DNA of 15,468 bases from JADGHX01 sp035760965 (GTDB lineage Bacteria > Pseudomonadota > Gammaproteobacteria > Steroidobacterales > Steroidobacteraceae), in the NCBI GenBank assembly GCA_035760965.1, contig DASTRY010000019.1:1-15468 (forward strand), read 5' to 3'. The notes beneath the pieces are model-generated. The model ran no database searches. It was not told where the DNA came from and saw only the letters and a program-made list of their open reading frames with translations. A program made the position numbers and the translations under genes. The number at the start of each line of letters is the position of its first letter. Within the stretch, counting starts at the first letter, position 1. Below, piece by piece: positions 7,701 to 14,669 of the stretch.

Positions 7701-10700
7701 TGCCGGCGGCACTGAGCGTCGGCATTCGCCCGGAGGGCTGGGCGGCGAGCAGCGAGCAGATGCGCTTTCGCATCGTCGTGCTCGATCTCGACGGCAAGCC
7801 GGTCCCAAAGCGCCAGGTGACGGCGACGCTGTTCAATGCGGCGCGCTACTCGTATCGCAAACGGCTCATCGGCGGCTTCTATACGTACGAGACCGCGCAG
7901 GAGAACACAAAGCTGAAGGCGACCTGCGCGGGCAAGACCAACGCACAGGGTCTGCTCGTGTGCGAGGTCGCGCCGGGCGTTTCCGGAGAAGTGCTCGTGC
8001 GCGCCGAGGCGCGCGACGATGACGGACGAATGGCCGGCGCCACGACGTCGATCTGGGTCGCCGGCAAGGACGAGTGGTGGTTCGGTGGCACCGCCGGCGA
8101 TCGCATGGACGTGCTGCCCGAGAATCCCGAATACGACGTCGGACAGGTCGCGCGCTTCCAGGTGCGCATGCCGTTCCGCGAGGCCACCGCACTCGTCACC
8201 GTCGAGCGCGAAGGCGTGCTCCGCAGCTTCGTCACCCGGCTCAGCGGCAAGGAGCCCGTCGTCAAGGTCCCCATCCAGGCGGCGGACTCACCGAACGTGT
8301 ACGTCTCGGTGCTCGCGCTGCGCGGGCGCATCGGCAAGAGCTGGCGCAAGACGAACGACGGCAAGGAGATCACGGCGCTCGTCGATCTCAACAAGCCGGC
8401 TTATCGACTCGGGACGGCCGAAATCCGCGTCGGCTGGCAGCCGCATCGTCTCGATGTGCGCGTGAGCACCGATCGGCCGACTTACGCCATTCGCGAGCAG
8501 GCGAAGGTACACATCGAGGTGAAACGCGCGGACGGCACCGCGTTACCGGCGGGTGCGGAAGTCGCGCTCGCCGCAGTCGACGAAGCGCTGCTCGAGCTCG
8601 CACCGAACGACTCGTGGAAGCTGCTGGACGCCATGATGGGCCGGCGCGGCCTCGAGGTGTGGACCTCGACCGCGCAACTGCAGGTGGTCGGCAAGCGGCA
8701 CTACGGCCGCAAGGCCGTGCCGCATGGCGGCGGTGGCGGGCGCGAGCGTGCGCGCGAATCCTTCGACACGCTGCTCGCGTGGCAAGGCCGCGTGAAGCTC
8801 GATGCGGACGGCAAGGCCGATGTCACCGTGCCGCTGAACGATTCGCTCACGTCGTTCGAGATCGTCGCCGTCGCACACGCGAGCACCGATCTGTTCGGAA
8901 CCGGCTCGACGAGCATCGCAACCAGCCAGGACCTGATCCTGCTCTCCGGGCTGCCGCCGGTCGTGCGCGAGGGCGACAGGTTCGCGGCCACCTTCACGGT
9001 GCGGAACACGACGCAGGCGAGCATGACGGTGGATGTCGCGGCGAACGTCCTGCCGAAGGACCGCATCTCGCTCGACCCGAAGCGCATCGAGATCCCCGCA
9101 GGCCAGGCGCGCGATGTCACGTGGGACGTGACGGTGCCGGTCAGGATCGCGAACCTCGCATGGGACGTGAGCGCGAATCACGCGGACGGCAGCGCGCGCG
9201 ATCACATCAAGGTCAGCGAGACGGTCAAGCCGGTCTTCCCGGTTCGCACATACCAGGCGACGATCGCACAGCTCACGGCGCCTCTCGAGCTGCCGGCCGC
9301 GCGGCCGAAGGAGGCCGCGCCAGGACGCGGCGGGCTCGAGCTCACGTTGCGCGCCAAGCTCGGGGACGGGCTCGATGGCGTGCGCGAGTACATGAGCTTC
9401 TACAGCTACACGTGCCTCGAGCAGAACCTCTCGCGCGCGGTCGCGCTGAGCGACAAATCAATGTGGGACACGTGGATGGATCGGCTTCCCGCGTACATGG
9501 ACGACGACGGGTTGCTCCGATACTTCCCGACCGATCGCCTGCAAGGCGAGGACGTGCTCACCTCGTACGTGCTTGCGATTGCCGGTGAGACCGGTTGGGC
9601 GATTCCCGATGCCGCGCGCGCTCGCATGATCGAGGCGCTGCAGAAGTTCGTCGACGGCCGCATCGTGCGCCGCTCGGCGCTGGATACCGCCGACCTCGCG
9701 GTGCGCAAGCTCGCGGCCATCAACGCGCTCGCGCGCTTCGAGGCCGCGCAGCCGAAGATGCTCGACAGCATCACACTCGAGCCGAATCTGTGGCCGACCT
9801 CGGCGGTGATCGATTGGCTCGGCATTCTGCGCCGCGTGCGCGGCATCCCGGATGCCGAGCGCAAGCGCGACATGGCCGAGAGCATTCTGCGCACGCGACT
9901 CAACTTCCAGGGCACGATCATGACGTTCTCCACGGAACGCACGGATGCGCTGTGGTGGCTGATGATCTCGTCTGACTCGAATGCGGTACGCGCGCTGCTC
10001 GAGCTGATGGATCGACCAGGGTGGCGGGACGATGTGCCGCGCCTCGTGCGCGGCGCGCTCGGGCGGCAGCAGCGTGGGCACTGGAATACGACGGTCGCGA
10101 ATGCGTGGGGCGTCGTGGCCATGCAGAAGTTCTCCGCGGCATTCGAACAGACGCCGGTGACAGGCAACACCACCGTTCGCTACGGCACTCGAGGCGAATC
10201 GGTGCATTGGCCGCGCGCGGCCCCGGCGGAACTGCAGTTGCCGTGGCAGAACGGAGCGAGCGGTACGACGGCCCTAACCGTGGATCATGACGGCGCAGGC
10301 GCTCCCTGGGTGATCGTGCGCGCGACCGCGGCGCTGCCCCTGGAGAAGCCGCTGTCGACGGGCTTTACCGTGAAGCGCAGCGTGACGGCCGTCGAGCAGA
10401 AGCAGGCCGGGCGCTGGAGTCGCGGGGACGTCGCTCGGGTGCGTCTCGAATTGGAGGCGCAGTCCGACATGAGCTGGGTCGTCGTCGACGATCCGGTGCC
10501 GGGCGGTGCTACGGTGCTCGGGAGCGGGCTCGGCGGGCAGTCCCAGATTCTCACCTCGGGTGAGCGGCGCGAAGGCTGGGTGTGGCCCGCGTTCGAGGAG
10601 CGTCGCTTCGATGCGTTTCGTGCGTACTATCGGTTCGTGCCGAAGGGGCGCTGGGTCGTCGAGTACACCGTGCGATTGAACAATCCCGGCACGTTTCTGC

Positions 10701-10789
10701 TGCCCGCCACGCGAGTGGAGGCGATGTATGCGCCCGAGATGCTCGGCGAGGCGCCGAACGCGGCGGTGACGGTGGAGCCGGCGCCGTGA
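4799..10789 (+). CDS. Bacterial alpha-2-macroglobulin, thioester-containing
   Basis: This 1996-residue exported protein belongs to the long bacterial alpha-2-macroglobulins (YfhM relatives), periplasmic traps that bind attacking proteases covalently. A signal peptide (about 1-25, LWRAAASIGVALWFASSAVG) has no lipobox Cys, so the mature protein is probably soluble rather than lipid-anchored as E. coli YfhM is. Residues 30-91 are an Ala/Pro/Asn-rich linker with a 15-residue tandem repeat. Macroglobulin beta domains follow. A Gly/Arg-rich exposed stretch (about 1298-1320, GKRHYGRKAVPHGGGGGRER) just before DTLLAWQGRVKLDADGKADV sits where the bait loop is expected. PLNDSLTSFEIVAVA and LLSGLPPVVREGDRF (about 1385) are A2M core signatures. 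The thioester CLEQ is intact (Cys1539-Gln1542, in YSYTCLEQNLSR), followed by the helical thioester domain and a C-terminal beta domain. It overlaps pbpC by one base, the conserved A2M-PbpC arrangement. Confidence 0.94.
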   Translation: MGSGLWRAAASIGVALWFASSAVGQGVDAEKAAKPPSTAGQAAGHAAAPNASPAATANPAPTAANAAPAATANPPPAAPNAAPPAAPPPAPRVEFFSPRGTAKQVRQATARFSAPMVALGDPRLADPFAVSCPAPGKGRWADPRNWIYDFDADLPAGMRCTFALKPNLTTLDKRPLAGTRTFSFDTGGPAIVASFPHDGWVALDEDQVFLLKSDAPPTIQSVLQNAYCVIEGIAERIPVEVLTGDARRAVLDQRKQLGYAYFALLWKSGAVSDVRVRDRSLERAEDTITALKCQRRLPPSTRVQLVWGAGIAAASGIATQQPQQLAFQVRPEFTAMLECTRTEPRAGCTPTQPITVRFSAPVPAEQAFAARLVIAGGETRTPSNAGKPAKVVESIEFKPPFPDGASATLQLPAQLVDDAGRTLANAARFPLDVRIDEYPPLVKFASDLGILEAQEGGVLPVTLRNLDAGESGGATTIHGRQLRVANDPAAVSEWLQRVTDANAHRGEWQRQPNGESKWHEETGAASVFKKGDDTTPLSIAKPQGARPAEVVGIPLRTPGLYVVELESRRLGQSLLGRDAIRYVSTAALVTNLSVHFKWGRESSRVWVTRLDNGQPVPDAQVVVSAFCYNNLLWSGKTDRDGVATIDNSLGEPHDNERCNKYSPSPLLVTARAPTSSSKASGKVEEDFSFVLSGWNKGISPHDFGLKVGSTYEVPIFHTVLDRPLFRAGETVSMKHFIRRHVSQGIALPPGDASRDRTVTISHYGSGQKYTFTAHFDANGVAEQTWKIPAEAKLGEYAIEIQGDTKNDVRTSGQFKVEEFRLPTMRASVQGPARPLVRPATATLDLHVAYVSGGGASGMPVKLRTVVEPWPLPHPGYDDFRFGGAPVREGVQVNEGSRYDLDFEEESAPESGSGAKAQVLPVTLDEQGAARVTLTSLPAIENPSVLTAELEYSDASGEVLTTSGRVHLVPAALSVGIRPEGWAASSEQMRFRIVVLDLDGKPVPKRQVTATLFNAARYSYRKRLIGGFYTYETAQENTKLKATCAGKTNAQGLLVCEVAPGVSGEVLVRAEARDDDGRMAGATTSIWVAGKDEWWFGGTAGDRMDVLPENPEYDVGQVARFQVRMPFREATALVTVEREGVLRSFVTRLSGKEPVVKVPIQAADSPNVYVSVLALRGRIGKSWRKTNDGKEITALVDLNKPAYRLGTAEIRVGWQPHRLDVRVSTDRPTYAIREQAKVHIEVKRADGTALPAGAEVALAAVDEALLELAPNDSWKLLDAMMGRRGLEVWTSTAQLQVVGKRHYGRKAVPHGGGGGRERARESFDTLLAWQGRVKLDADGKADVTVPLNDSLTSFEIVAVAHASTDLFGTGSTSIATSQDLILLSGLPPVVREGDRFAATFTVRNTTQASMTVDVAANVLPKDRISLDPKRIEIPAGQARDVTWDVTVPVRIANLAWDVSANHADGSARDHIKVSETVKPVFPVRTYQATIAQLTAPLELPAARPKEAAPGRGGLELTLRAKLGDGLDGVREYMSFYSYTCLEQNLSRAVALSDKSMWDTWMDRLPAYMDDDGLLRYFPTDRLQGEDVLTSYVLAIAGETGWAIPDAARARMIEALQKFVDGRIVRRSALDTADLAVRKLAAINALARFEAAQPKMLDSITLEPNLWPTSAVIDWLGILRRVRGIPDAERKRDMAESILRTRLNFQGTIMTFSTERTDALWWLMISSDSNAVRALLELMDRPGWRDDVPRLVRGALGRQQRGHWNTTVANAWGVVAMQKFSAAFEQTPVTGNTTVRYGTRGESVHWPRAAPAELQLPWQNGASGTTALTVDHDGAGAPWVIVRATAALPLEKPLSTGFTVKRSVTAVEQKQAGRWSRGDVARVRLELEAQSDMSWVVVDDPVPGGATVLGSGLGGQSQILTSGERREGWVWPAFEERRFDAFRAYYRFVPKGRWVVEYTVRLNNPGTFLLPATRVEAMYAPEMLGEAPNAAVTVEPAP
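4949..5038 (+). repeat. 45-bp tandem repeat in the A2M linker
   Basis: Two imperfect 45-bp units encode residues 51-65 (ASPAATANPAPTAAN) and 66-80 (AAPAATANPPPAAPN). A 17-bp exact match, CTGCGGCACCGAATGCA, occurs at 4935-4951 and again 90 bp later at 5025-5041, so a degenerate unit extends on either side. The in-frame unit length means copy-number change would lengthen or shorten the linker without a frameshift. Confidence 0.8.
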
Positions 10790-13332
10790 TGTCTCGGGTT
10801 CGGGACGGGCTGATCGGCTGCGTGGTTGACGTGGTGCGTTCGATGTCCCGCGCTGCTCGGAGAGCCGCGGTGCTCGTGCGCTCAGTCGGCCCGCTCGCCA
10901 GATCTAAGGCCGACGGCGGACGTGTTGGAACGGATGGCACCGGCCGCCAGCTCGCAGCGCCGAGCGCCAGCGATCCGCTCGCAGCGTCCGATGGCAATGG
11001 TGATCGCCTCGCAGCGTCGGACGGCTCCGGTCGCCAGCACTCCGCATCGGACGGCGGCGCGCACGAACGCGTGCTGATGCGAGCTTCGGTCCGCCGTGCG
11101 CTGCGAGTCGCCGCTTTGGCAGTCACGGTCGCAGCCGTCGGCGCCGCACTCTGGTTCTTCCTGCCGCAGGACGTGCCCACCTTCGCGAGCGTCCGCGACG
11201 CATGGACGCCGTCCGACGCGTATCTGCTCGATCGCCACGGCGAGGTGATCGATCAGGAGCGCATTGATTTCCGCGTGCGCCGCCTCGAATGGACGCCGCT
11301 CGCATCGGTCTCGCCCGCGCTCGTCGCCGCGATCGTCGACGGTGAGGACCGCCGCTTCTTCCAGCACTCCGGCGTCGACTGGGCCGCGCTCATTGCCGCC
11401 TTGCGCGATACCGGAGTCACGGCGCATCGGCGCGGCGCCAGCACGATCACGATGCAGGTCGTCGCGCTCCTCGACCCCGCTGCACGCGCGGGCAGCGCGA
11501 GCGGCGCGTGGCGCCGAAAGCTGACGCAGATTCGGCTGGCACGCGCCCTCGATGCACGTTGGGACAAGCGCGAGATTCTCGAGGCATACCTCAACCTGCT
11601 GGGCTTTCGCGGCGAGCTGCAAGGCATCGGCGCCGCCTCGCAAATGCTGGCGGGCAAAGCACCGTCCGGTCTCACGCTTTCCGAAAGCCTGGTGCTCGCG
11701 GCGCTTCTACCCGCGCCCGGCGCGTCGTCCGAGCGCGTCGTCGCTCGCGCCTGCGCCCGTGCCGCCGCGCGCCACGTCACCGTCACCTGCGACGCCATCC
11801 GCGCGGCTGCGAGCGAAATGCTCGGCGCAGACACGTCGCCGCCAAACGGCACCGCGACTCGCGACGCCCTCGCTGCGCGCCAGTCCGTCGCGAGTCAGCT
11901 CGCGCCCCACCTCGCGCGCACACTTCTCAGGAGGCCCGGCGAACGCGTCACGACGACACTCGACGCGCGCATTCAACGCCTGGCCCTCAACACTCTGCGC
12001 CAGCATCTCGCAGGTCTCGCTGCGCGCAACGTTCGGGACGGCGCCGTGCTCATCGTCGACAACGCGTCGGGTGACGTGCTCGCCTACGTCGGTTCCGCAG
12101 GGCCGCTCTCGCGCGCTGGCCAAGTGGATGGCGTACGTGCGCGTCGCCAAGCCGGCTCGACGCTCAAGCCGTTTCTCTACGAGCTGGCGCTCGAGCGCCA
12201 ATACCTCACTGCGGCTTCGCTTCTGAACGATGCGCCCATCACGCTCGACACGGCGAGCGGCATCTACCTGCCCCAGGACTACGATCGCGATTTCAAAGGG
12301 CTCGTGAGCGTGCGCACCGCATTGGGCAGCTCGCTCAATGTGCCTGCCGTGCGAGCCCTGATGCTCGTCGGCGTCGAGCCGTTCCGAGATCGGCTGTACT
12401 CGCTCGGCTACACCGGCATCACCCGGTCCGGCGAGTTCTACGGCTATTCGCTCGCGCTCGGTTCTGCGGAAGTCAGCCTCTGGGAACAGGTGCAGGCGTA
12501 TCGCGTGCTCGCGCGCGGCGGGCGCTGGGCGCCGATACAGGCGCAGCGCGAAGCGCTCACGACAGAGCGGGCCGCGGTTCGCAATGTTCAGGACGCGGTG
12601 CTGCTCGCGCCCGATGCCGCATTCATCGTCACCGACATGATCAGCGATCGCGCCGCGCGAGTCGTGACGTTCGGGCTCGACAATCATCTGAACACACCCT
12701 TCTGGAGCGCCGTGAAGACCGGCACCAGCAAGGACATGCGCGACAACTGGTGCATCGGCTTTTCGCGACGCTTCACCGTCGGTGTCTGGGTGGGAAATTT
12801 CGAAGGCGATGCGATGCACGACGTCAGCGGAGTGACGGGCGCCGCACCGGTGTGGCATGCCCTCATGCTCCGGCTGCACGCGCGCCTGCCTTCGGAGCCG
12901 CCGCCGACGCCGCCGGGCGTGATGGCGATGCGGACGCGATTTTCGCCGGCCGTGGAAGCGGAACGAACGGAGCTCTTCTTGAAGCGAACGGAATCCACGG
13001 CCGCGCACGAGTCGCCCGAAACCACGCTCGCACACGCGGGCGAACCCCGCACTGCGGCACGAACCGTGCGAGTGGCGGAGGAGATCGCGCGCATTTCCAG
13101 CCCTGCCAACGGCATGGTCATCGCCATCGATCCGGACATTCCCTCGAGCATGCAGCGCGTGCCGCTCGCGGCGCGCGGAGCCGACGACCGCATGGTCCTG
13201 CGCCTCAACGGCCGCATCGTCGGCCATGCGACCGACAACGTGCTGTGGGCGCCGGAACGCGGCACACATCTGCTCGCGCTCGAAGATGCGTCAGGTCACA
13301 CGCTCGATTCCGCGCGCTTCATCGTTCGTTAG
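10789..13332 (+). CDS. pbpC: Penicillin-binding protein 1C (GT51 plus transpeptidase)
   Basis: This 847-residue bifunctional peptidoglycan synthase is anchored in the inner membrane with its catalytic domains in the periplasm. A low-complexity cytosolic N-terminus (1-96) carries a 10-residue repeat; one membrane helix follows (about 104-124, ALRVAALAVTVAAVGAALWF). The GT51 glycosyltransferase domain (about 140-310) has catalytic Glu186 in VDGEDRRFFQHSGVDW, then RRGASTITMQ (214-223) and KREILEAYLNLLGF. The transpeptidase domain (about 415-690) has SxxK at Ser457-Lys460 (AGSTLKPF), SLN at 515-517 and KTGT at 643-646. The C-terminus (about 765-847) is the BiPBP_C beta domain typical of PbpC. All catalytic motifs are intact. 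Start: ATG 10789 overlaps the A2M stop as TGATG with GGAG 11 nt upstream, favouring coupled translation. ATG 11077 would give 751 residues, nearer the usual length (E. coli about 770), but has no ribosome binding site. Confidence 0.93.
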   Translation: MSRVRDGLIGCVVDVVRSMSRAARRAAVLVRSVGPLARSKADGGRVGTDGTGRQLAAPSASDPLAASDGNGDRLAASDGSGRQHSASDGGAHERVLMRASVRRALRVAALAVTVAAVGAALWFFLPQDVPTFASVRDAWTPSDAYLLDRHGEVIDQERIDFRVRRLEWTPLASVSPALVAAIVDGEDRRFFQHSGVDWAALIAALRDTGVTAHRRGASTITMQVVALLDPAARAGSASGAWRRKLTQIRLARALDARWDKREILEAYLNLLGFRGELQGIGAASQMLAGKAPSGLTLSESLVLAALLPAPGASSERVVARACARAAARHVTVTCDAIRAAASEMLGADTSPPNGTATRDALAARQSVASQLAPHLARTLLRRPGERVTTTLDARIQRLALNTLRQHLAGLAARNVRDGAVLIVDNASGDVLAYVGSAGPLSRAGQVDGVRARRQAGSTLKPFLYELALERQYLTAASLLNDAPITLDTASGIYLPQDYDRDFKGLVSVRTALGSSLNVPAVRALMLVGVEPFRDRLYSLGYTGITRSGEFYGYSLALGSAEVSLWEQVQAYRVLARGGRWAPIQAQREALTTERAAVRNVQDAVLLAPDAAFIVTDMISDRAARVVTFGLDNHLNTPFWSAVKTGTSKDMRDNWCIGFSRRFTVGVWVGNFEGDAMHDVSGVTGAAPVWHALMLRLHARLPSEPPPTPPGVMAMRTRFSPAVEAERTELFLKRTESTAAHESPETTLAHAGEPRTAARTVRVAEEIARISSPANGMVIAIDPDIPSSMQRVPLAARGADDRMVLRLNGRIVGHATDNVLWAPERGTHLLALEDASGHTLDSARFIVR
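10972..11061 (+). repeat. 30-bp tandem repeat in the pbpC N-terminal region
   Basis: Three degenerate 30-bp units at 10972-11001, 11002-11031 and 11032-11061 encode DPLAASDGNG, DRLAASDGSG and RQHSASDGGA. A weaker related unit (GRQLAAPSAS) precedes them. The frame is kept, which supports translation of this region as part of pbpC. Confidence 0.72.
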
Positions 13333-13436
13333 GGAGCTTTGAACGAGCGCGGCTCACTGCCGAAGTCCACGGCGGCGAAGCCGTTGATCGTCGCCGAGCC
13401 GCATGGCGCTCCTTCGTGGATGCCGCCTACGGGAGC
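13333..13436. repeat. Nested inverted repeats downstream of pbpC
   Basis: Starting one base after the pbpC stop codon, three nested stems can form: GGAGC 13333-13337 with GCTCC 13408-13412; GCGGCTC 13349-13355 with GAGCCGC 13396-13402; and CGGCGGCGA 13370-13378 with TCGTCGCCG 13388-13396 (one G-U pair; the last base is shared with the middle stem). GCTCC 13408-13412 can instead pair with GGAGC 13432-13436, helped by CGT 13415-13417 and ACG 13429-13431, so two folds exclude each other. No U-tract follows. It could be a 3'-end processing structure, an attenuator or a dispersed intergenic repeat. Confidence 0.5.
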
Positions 13437-13484
13437 TACAGCCGGCGATCGATCACCCTCCTCTTCTTGCAGGAATTCAGATAA

Positions 13485-13502
13485 TTTACCTAATTAGGTA
13501 AA
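13485..13502. promoter_or_regulatory. Perfect 18-bp palindrome, operator site 1
   Basis: TTTACCTAATTAGGTAAA is a perfect inverted repeat, 35 bp before the ATPase start. Its core is TTACC-N6-GGTAA (13486-13501). It lies in the most AT-rich patch of the window (13471-13530 is 21/60 GC by hand count). A dimeric DNA-binding protein is the natural reader. Confidence 0.65.
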
Positions 13503-13506
13503 CTGC

Positions 13507-13522
13507 TTACCTGGTAAGGTAA
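13507..13522. promoter_or_regulatory. Second TTACC-N6-GGTAA site, operator site 2
   Basis: TTACC (13507-13511), six bases, then GGTAA (13518-13522) repeats the core of site 1 with identical half-site spacing. The two cores start 21 bp apart, two helical turns, so proteins bound to both would lie on the same DNA face. An extra GGTAA at 13513-13517 makes an overlapping 11-bp palindrome with the same left half. Site 2 ends 14 bp before the ATPase start, so binding would block transcription or its start. Confidence 0.6.
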
Positions 13523-13536
13523 AGTACGGTTGCTCG

Positions 13537-14652
13537 ATGTTGAACCCTTTCGATCTCAATCTGACGCGGGCGTATAGCGCACCTGATGCGTTCTGTCCTC
13601 GTCCAGCGCTCGAGAAAGTCCTGGAACGTGCGTGTGCCGGGCGCCTATGGACCGTTGTAGATGGCGATCGCCGCATGGGCAAGAGCTCGGCCATCATCGC
13701 GGATAGCGTGCGCCACGGCCGCCCGATTCTTCACGTCGATTTGATGGGTGTGAGCTCGGAGCAGGAAGTCACCGAGAGATTTCGTTGGGCGTGGCAATTC
13801 TTCCTTCAACAGGCCGCTGGTGGGTTCTGGAAGGGAATCGCGCCTGAGCTATCCGCCACGATACCGGGCACGAGCGTCGGGGTGAAAATCAGCGGCTCTC
13901 CGTCGAAGAAGGAACCGGCCACCTGGGCAGACGTCCTCGTTGCATTCGACAAGGAGACGTCGAAGACGGGCGGCTTGCTGTTTGTCGATGAAATGCAGGA
14001 CTTGGCGCGATTGCCCGATCGTGGGCAAAAGATGGCCAAAAGCCTGCGTGCCGCGCTCCAGATGTCCCGGCACATTACACCGGTCTTCGCGGGCTCGGTA
14101 CAACACCTGCTCGCGCCGTTCTTCGCAACGTCGGCCGCCGCATTCTTCAAGAGCATTCGGCTGCAGCATCATCTCGAGCCGTTCGAGCAAGCTGCCTTTG
14201 GAGCGTGGGCGGCGCGAATCTTTCGCGGCCAGAAGCGATCCATCGAGGAAAGCGCCCTGGTTCGCCTATATCAATTGACGGAAGGAGTAACCGAAGATCT
14301 GGTCGCGACCTGTGCGGAGATGTGGGTTCAGGATGCGCGAGGGCGGCCAATAGCACCCGCAGATGTGGAGATCGGATGGCGAAACGTCGTCGCCAATGCC
14401 GCGCAATACTTCTTGCCACGTGTTTCAGCGCTGTCGGGTTTGCAAGGCAGATTGTTGCGATACGTCGCGAGGAATCCTCGAGCACAGCCGTTCTCCGATG
14501 AAACGCTCGCTGCAGTGAGGAGCGAAAGCGGTCCGACGCATCGCGCGCTTCGTAAGCTGATTGAGCTGGAGTTGTTGCGAGAGGAGCAACATGACGGCCG
14601 CAAGCGGGTATGGGTTCACGATGCGCGGCTTGCATTCTACCTACGTGCGTAG
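13537..14652 (+). CDS. STAND/archaeal-type AAA ATPase with C-terminal winged helix
   Basis: This 371-residue cytosolic protein has a P-loop GDRRMGKSS (43-51, Lys49), the GxRRxGKS form typical of archaeal-type and related STAND ATPases. Walker B is GGLLFVDEMQDL (145-156; Asp151, Glu152) and a sensor-like strand is TPVFAGSVQHLL (181-192). An all-helical lid (about 215-262) follows. The C-terminus (about 302-371) reads as a winged helix: GLQGRLLRYVARNP, then THRALRKLIELELLREEQ and KRVWVHDARLAFYLR. No nuclease or sensor domain is fused, so the function is unknown; relatives are often mobile or linked to conflict systems. The gene has lower GC than its neighbours (37/60 at 13801-13860 and 35/60 at 14281-14340, against 48/60 at 11701-11760 in pbpC) and no ribosome binding site. 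Two operator-like palindromes precede it. It converges on the last gene with a 17-bp gap. Confidence 0.86.
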   Translation: MLNPFDLNLTRAYSAPDAFCPRPALEKVLERACAGRLWTVVDGDRRMGKSSAIIADSVRHGRPILHVDLMGVSSEQEVTERFRWAWQFFLQQAAGGFWKGIAPELSATIPGTSVGVKISGSPSKKEPATWADVLVAFDKETSKTGGLLFVDEMQDLARLPDRGQKMAKSLRAALQMSRHITPVFAGSVQHLLAPFFATSAAAFFKSIRLQHHLEPFEQAAFGAWAARIFRGQKRSIEESALVRLYQLTEGVTEDLVATCAEMWVQDARGRPIAPADVEIGWRNVVANAAQYFLPRVSALSGLQGRLLRYVARNPRAQPFSDETLAAVRSESGPTHRALRKLIELELLREEQHDGRKRVWVHDARLAFYLRA

Positions 14653-14669
14653 GGAGCGCTGACAGTGCC

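Noticed and set aside
9390..9450. Loss of the thioester in the A2M
   Set aside because: It reads CLEQ rather than the animal GCGEQ, but the reactive Cys and Gln are both present, so the thioester should form.
11707..13269. 520-codon minus-strand open frame opposite pbpC
   Set aside because: It overlaps the GT51 and transpeptidase catalytic motifs on the other strand and shows no domain of its own.
13485..13522. CRISPR array or direct-repeat array
   Set aside because: Only two short palindromic units with no spacers; the geometry fits operators.
13480..13525. A sigma70 promoter inside the operator region (GATAAT 13480-13485 or TAAAGT 13520-13525)
   Set aside because: Both hexamers are possible -10 elements, but neither has a recognisable -35 box at 16-18 bp, so no promoter was placed.
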